Shown: in pieces, positions 63,665 to 64,000 of the stretch | Layout of the letters: the number at the start of each line of letters is the position of its first letter | Position numbering within the stretch: position 1 is the stretch's first letter | DNA from: an uncultured Cytophagales bacterium | Lineage (GTDB): Bacteria; Bacteroidota; Bacteroidia; Cytophagales; Bernardetiaceae | Length of the DNA stretch: 64,000 bases | Direction of reading: 5' to 3' | Assembly: GCA_937136415.1 (NCBI GenBank) | Contig: CAKZOK010000105.1 | Coordinates: forward strand, 24,001-88,000 | Notes under the pieces: model-generated | The model's database searches: none | What the model was told of the DNA's origin: nothing | The model's input: the letters and a program-made list of their open reading frames with translations, nothing else | Position numbers and translations under genes: made by a program

Positions 63665-63711
63665 GCGAAGCGACACCAACAACCAAATAACTTATCATAC
63701 TTTTTACAACA
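63665..63711. repeat. GTGGTGTTG-family element, truncated copy 3
   Basis: 47 bases are identical to the first third of the elements at 38547 and 49465, read on the opposite strand (GCGAAGCGACACC, AACAACCAAATAAC, TTATCATACTTTTTACAACA). Only one end is present, so this is a fragment left by deletion or partial insertion. Confidence 0.85.
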
Positions 63712-63755
63712 TTACCCTTTTTTTGAGAATATTTATTAAAATTTTATTTAACACA

Positions 63756-63790
63756 AAAAAGCCTTCATAACTAATTAGTTACAAAGGCTT
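63756..63790 (-). terminator. Terminator of the rRNA operon
   Basis: AAGCCTT and AAGGCTT pair, with a second inner stem TAACTAA/TTAGTTA. On the minus strand the stem is followed by T's, in the right place downstream of 5S rRNA. Confidence 0.8.
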
Positions 63791-63841
63791 GTAATTTTGT
63801 TTCCAACACAAATACAATATTGTATTTGTCCATATAAAGAC

Positions 63842-63947
63842 GGGCGATGACCTACTCTCCCACGAATAGCGCAGTACCATCGGCGCAATAGGGCTTAACG
63901 GCTCTGTTCGGAATGGAAAGACGTGTACCCCTATGCTATAATCACCC
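63842..63947 (-). rRNA. 5S ribosomal RNA
   Basis: The minus strand runs GGGTGATTATAGC...CATCGCCC, with helix I (GGGTGAT / ATCGCCC), the conserved CCATTCCGAACAGAGCCGTTAAGC loop core and GCGCCGATGGTACTGCG, and GTGGGAGAGTAGG. About 106 bases, typical for Bacteroidota. It ends an rRNA operon whose 23S part must lie beyond the right edge. Confidence 0.95.
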
Positions 63948-64000
63948 TTTATCTATATAAATTGATTTATACAATCAATTCAAATTTCTTAAAAAAAGTT

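Larger units (their letters stand above)
63546..63841. other. Intergenic region before the 5S rRNA
   Basis: 296 bases with a truncated mini-element at 63665-63711 and the rRNA operon terminator at 63756-63790. Confidence 0.5.

Overview
The window looks like a piece of the chromosome of a low-GC (about one third G+C) marine-type Bacteroidota, probably order Cytophagales. The signs are a TTTG-N19-TAnnTTTG style promoter, very weak ribosome binding sites, many long A/T-rich gaps with strong hairpin terminators, and lineage-typical genes: a DUF4175-like giant, an MbnP-like lipoprotein, an XRE/S24 fusion, and an AccD without its zinc-ribbon cysteines. A genus such as Bernardetia/Flexibacter is only a guess. 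No prophage, CRISPR array, intact IS element or toxin-antitoxin pair was seen. The content is mostly housekeeping genes in single-gene or two-gene units, separated by small palindromic repeats.

Layout. 1-9.3 kb: 3' part of lpxA, ppk1, an MsbA-like ABC exporter, two hypotheticals, a membrane protein, a LytTR response regulator and riboflavin synthase. 9.6-21.7 kb: a duplicated MORN-repeat protein, a lytic transglycosylase, an XRE/S24 regulator beside a small zinc-finger membrane protein, a glucosaminidase, a TPR protein, cvfB, a siaB-siaC pair, a second zinc-finger/TPR protein, an outer-membrane barrel and a lipoprotein. 22-31.5 kb: a lone ABC ATPase with a rhodanese, a decayed gene, the DUF4175-like coiled-coil giant, a four-helix-bundle membrane protein, a dTDP-glucose dehydratase with an unusual coiled-coil tail, and an alpha/beta hydrolase. 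31.7-49.8 kb: spoT/rsh, a Nudix hydrolase, nrdA, a sigma-54 activator overlapping a sensor that lacks a kinase domain, dtd, accD, a PhoR/PhoB-like pair, initiator tRNA-Met, era, and a TPR lipoprotein. 50-54.3 kb: a five-gene co-directional set consisting of a DUF389 membrane protein, a TPR protein and three unrecognised proteins that share a (D/E)GD-(I/V)-T plus His module. 54.6-64 kb: a lipoprotein, htpG, a zinc-ribbon protein with a long basic disordered tail, a MaoC hydratase, a threonine-dehydrogenase-like epimerase, an MbnP-like lipoprotein with an NTF2-like protein and an outer-membrane protein, and 5S rRNA at the end of an rRNA operon running off the right edge.

How the genes work together. 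Envelope building (lpxA, ABC exporter, lytic enzymes, rfbB-like), stringent response and polyphosphate (rsh, ppk1), nucleotide supply (nrdA) and signalling (LytTR, NtrC-like, PhoBR-like, SiaBC) are intermixed without one theme.

The best candidate for an undescribed system is the 50.0-54.3 kb DUF389/TPR/three-paralogue cluster. Second is the set of palindromic mini-repeats: at least six sequence families, several with terminal inverted repeats and nested hairpins, sitting at gene boundaries throughout the window. All functional assignments come from reading motifs by eye; no database search was possible.
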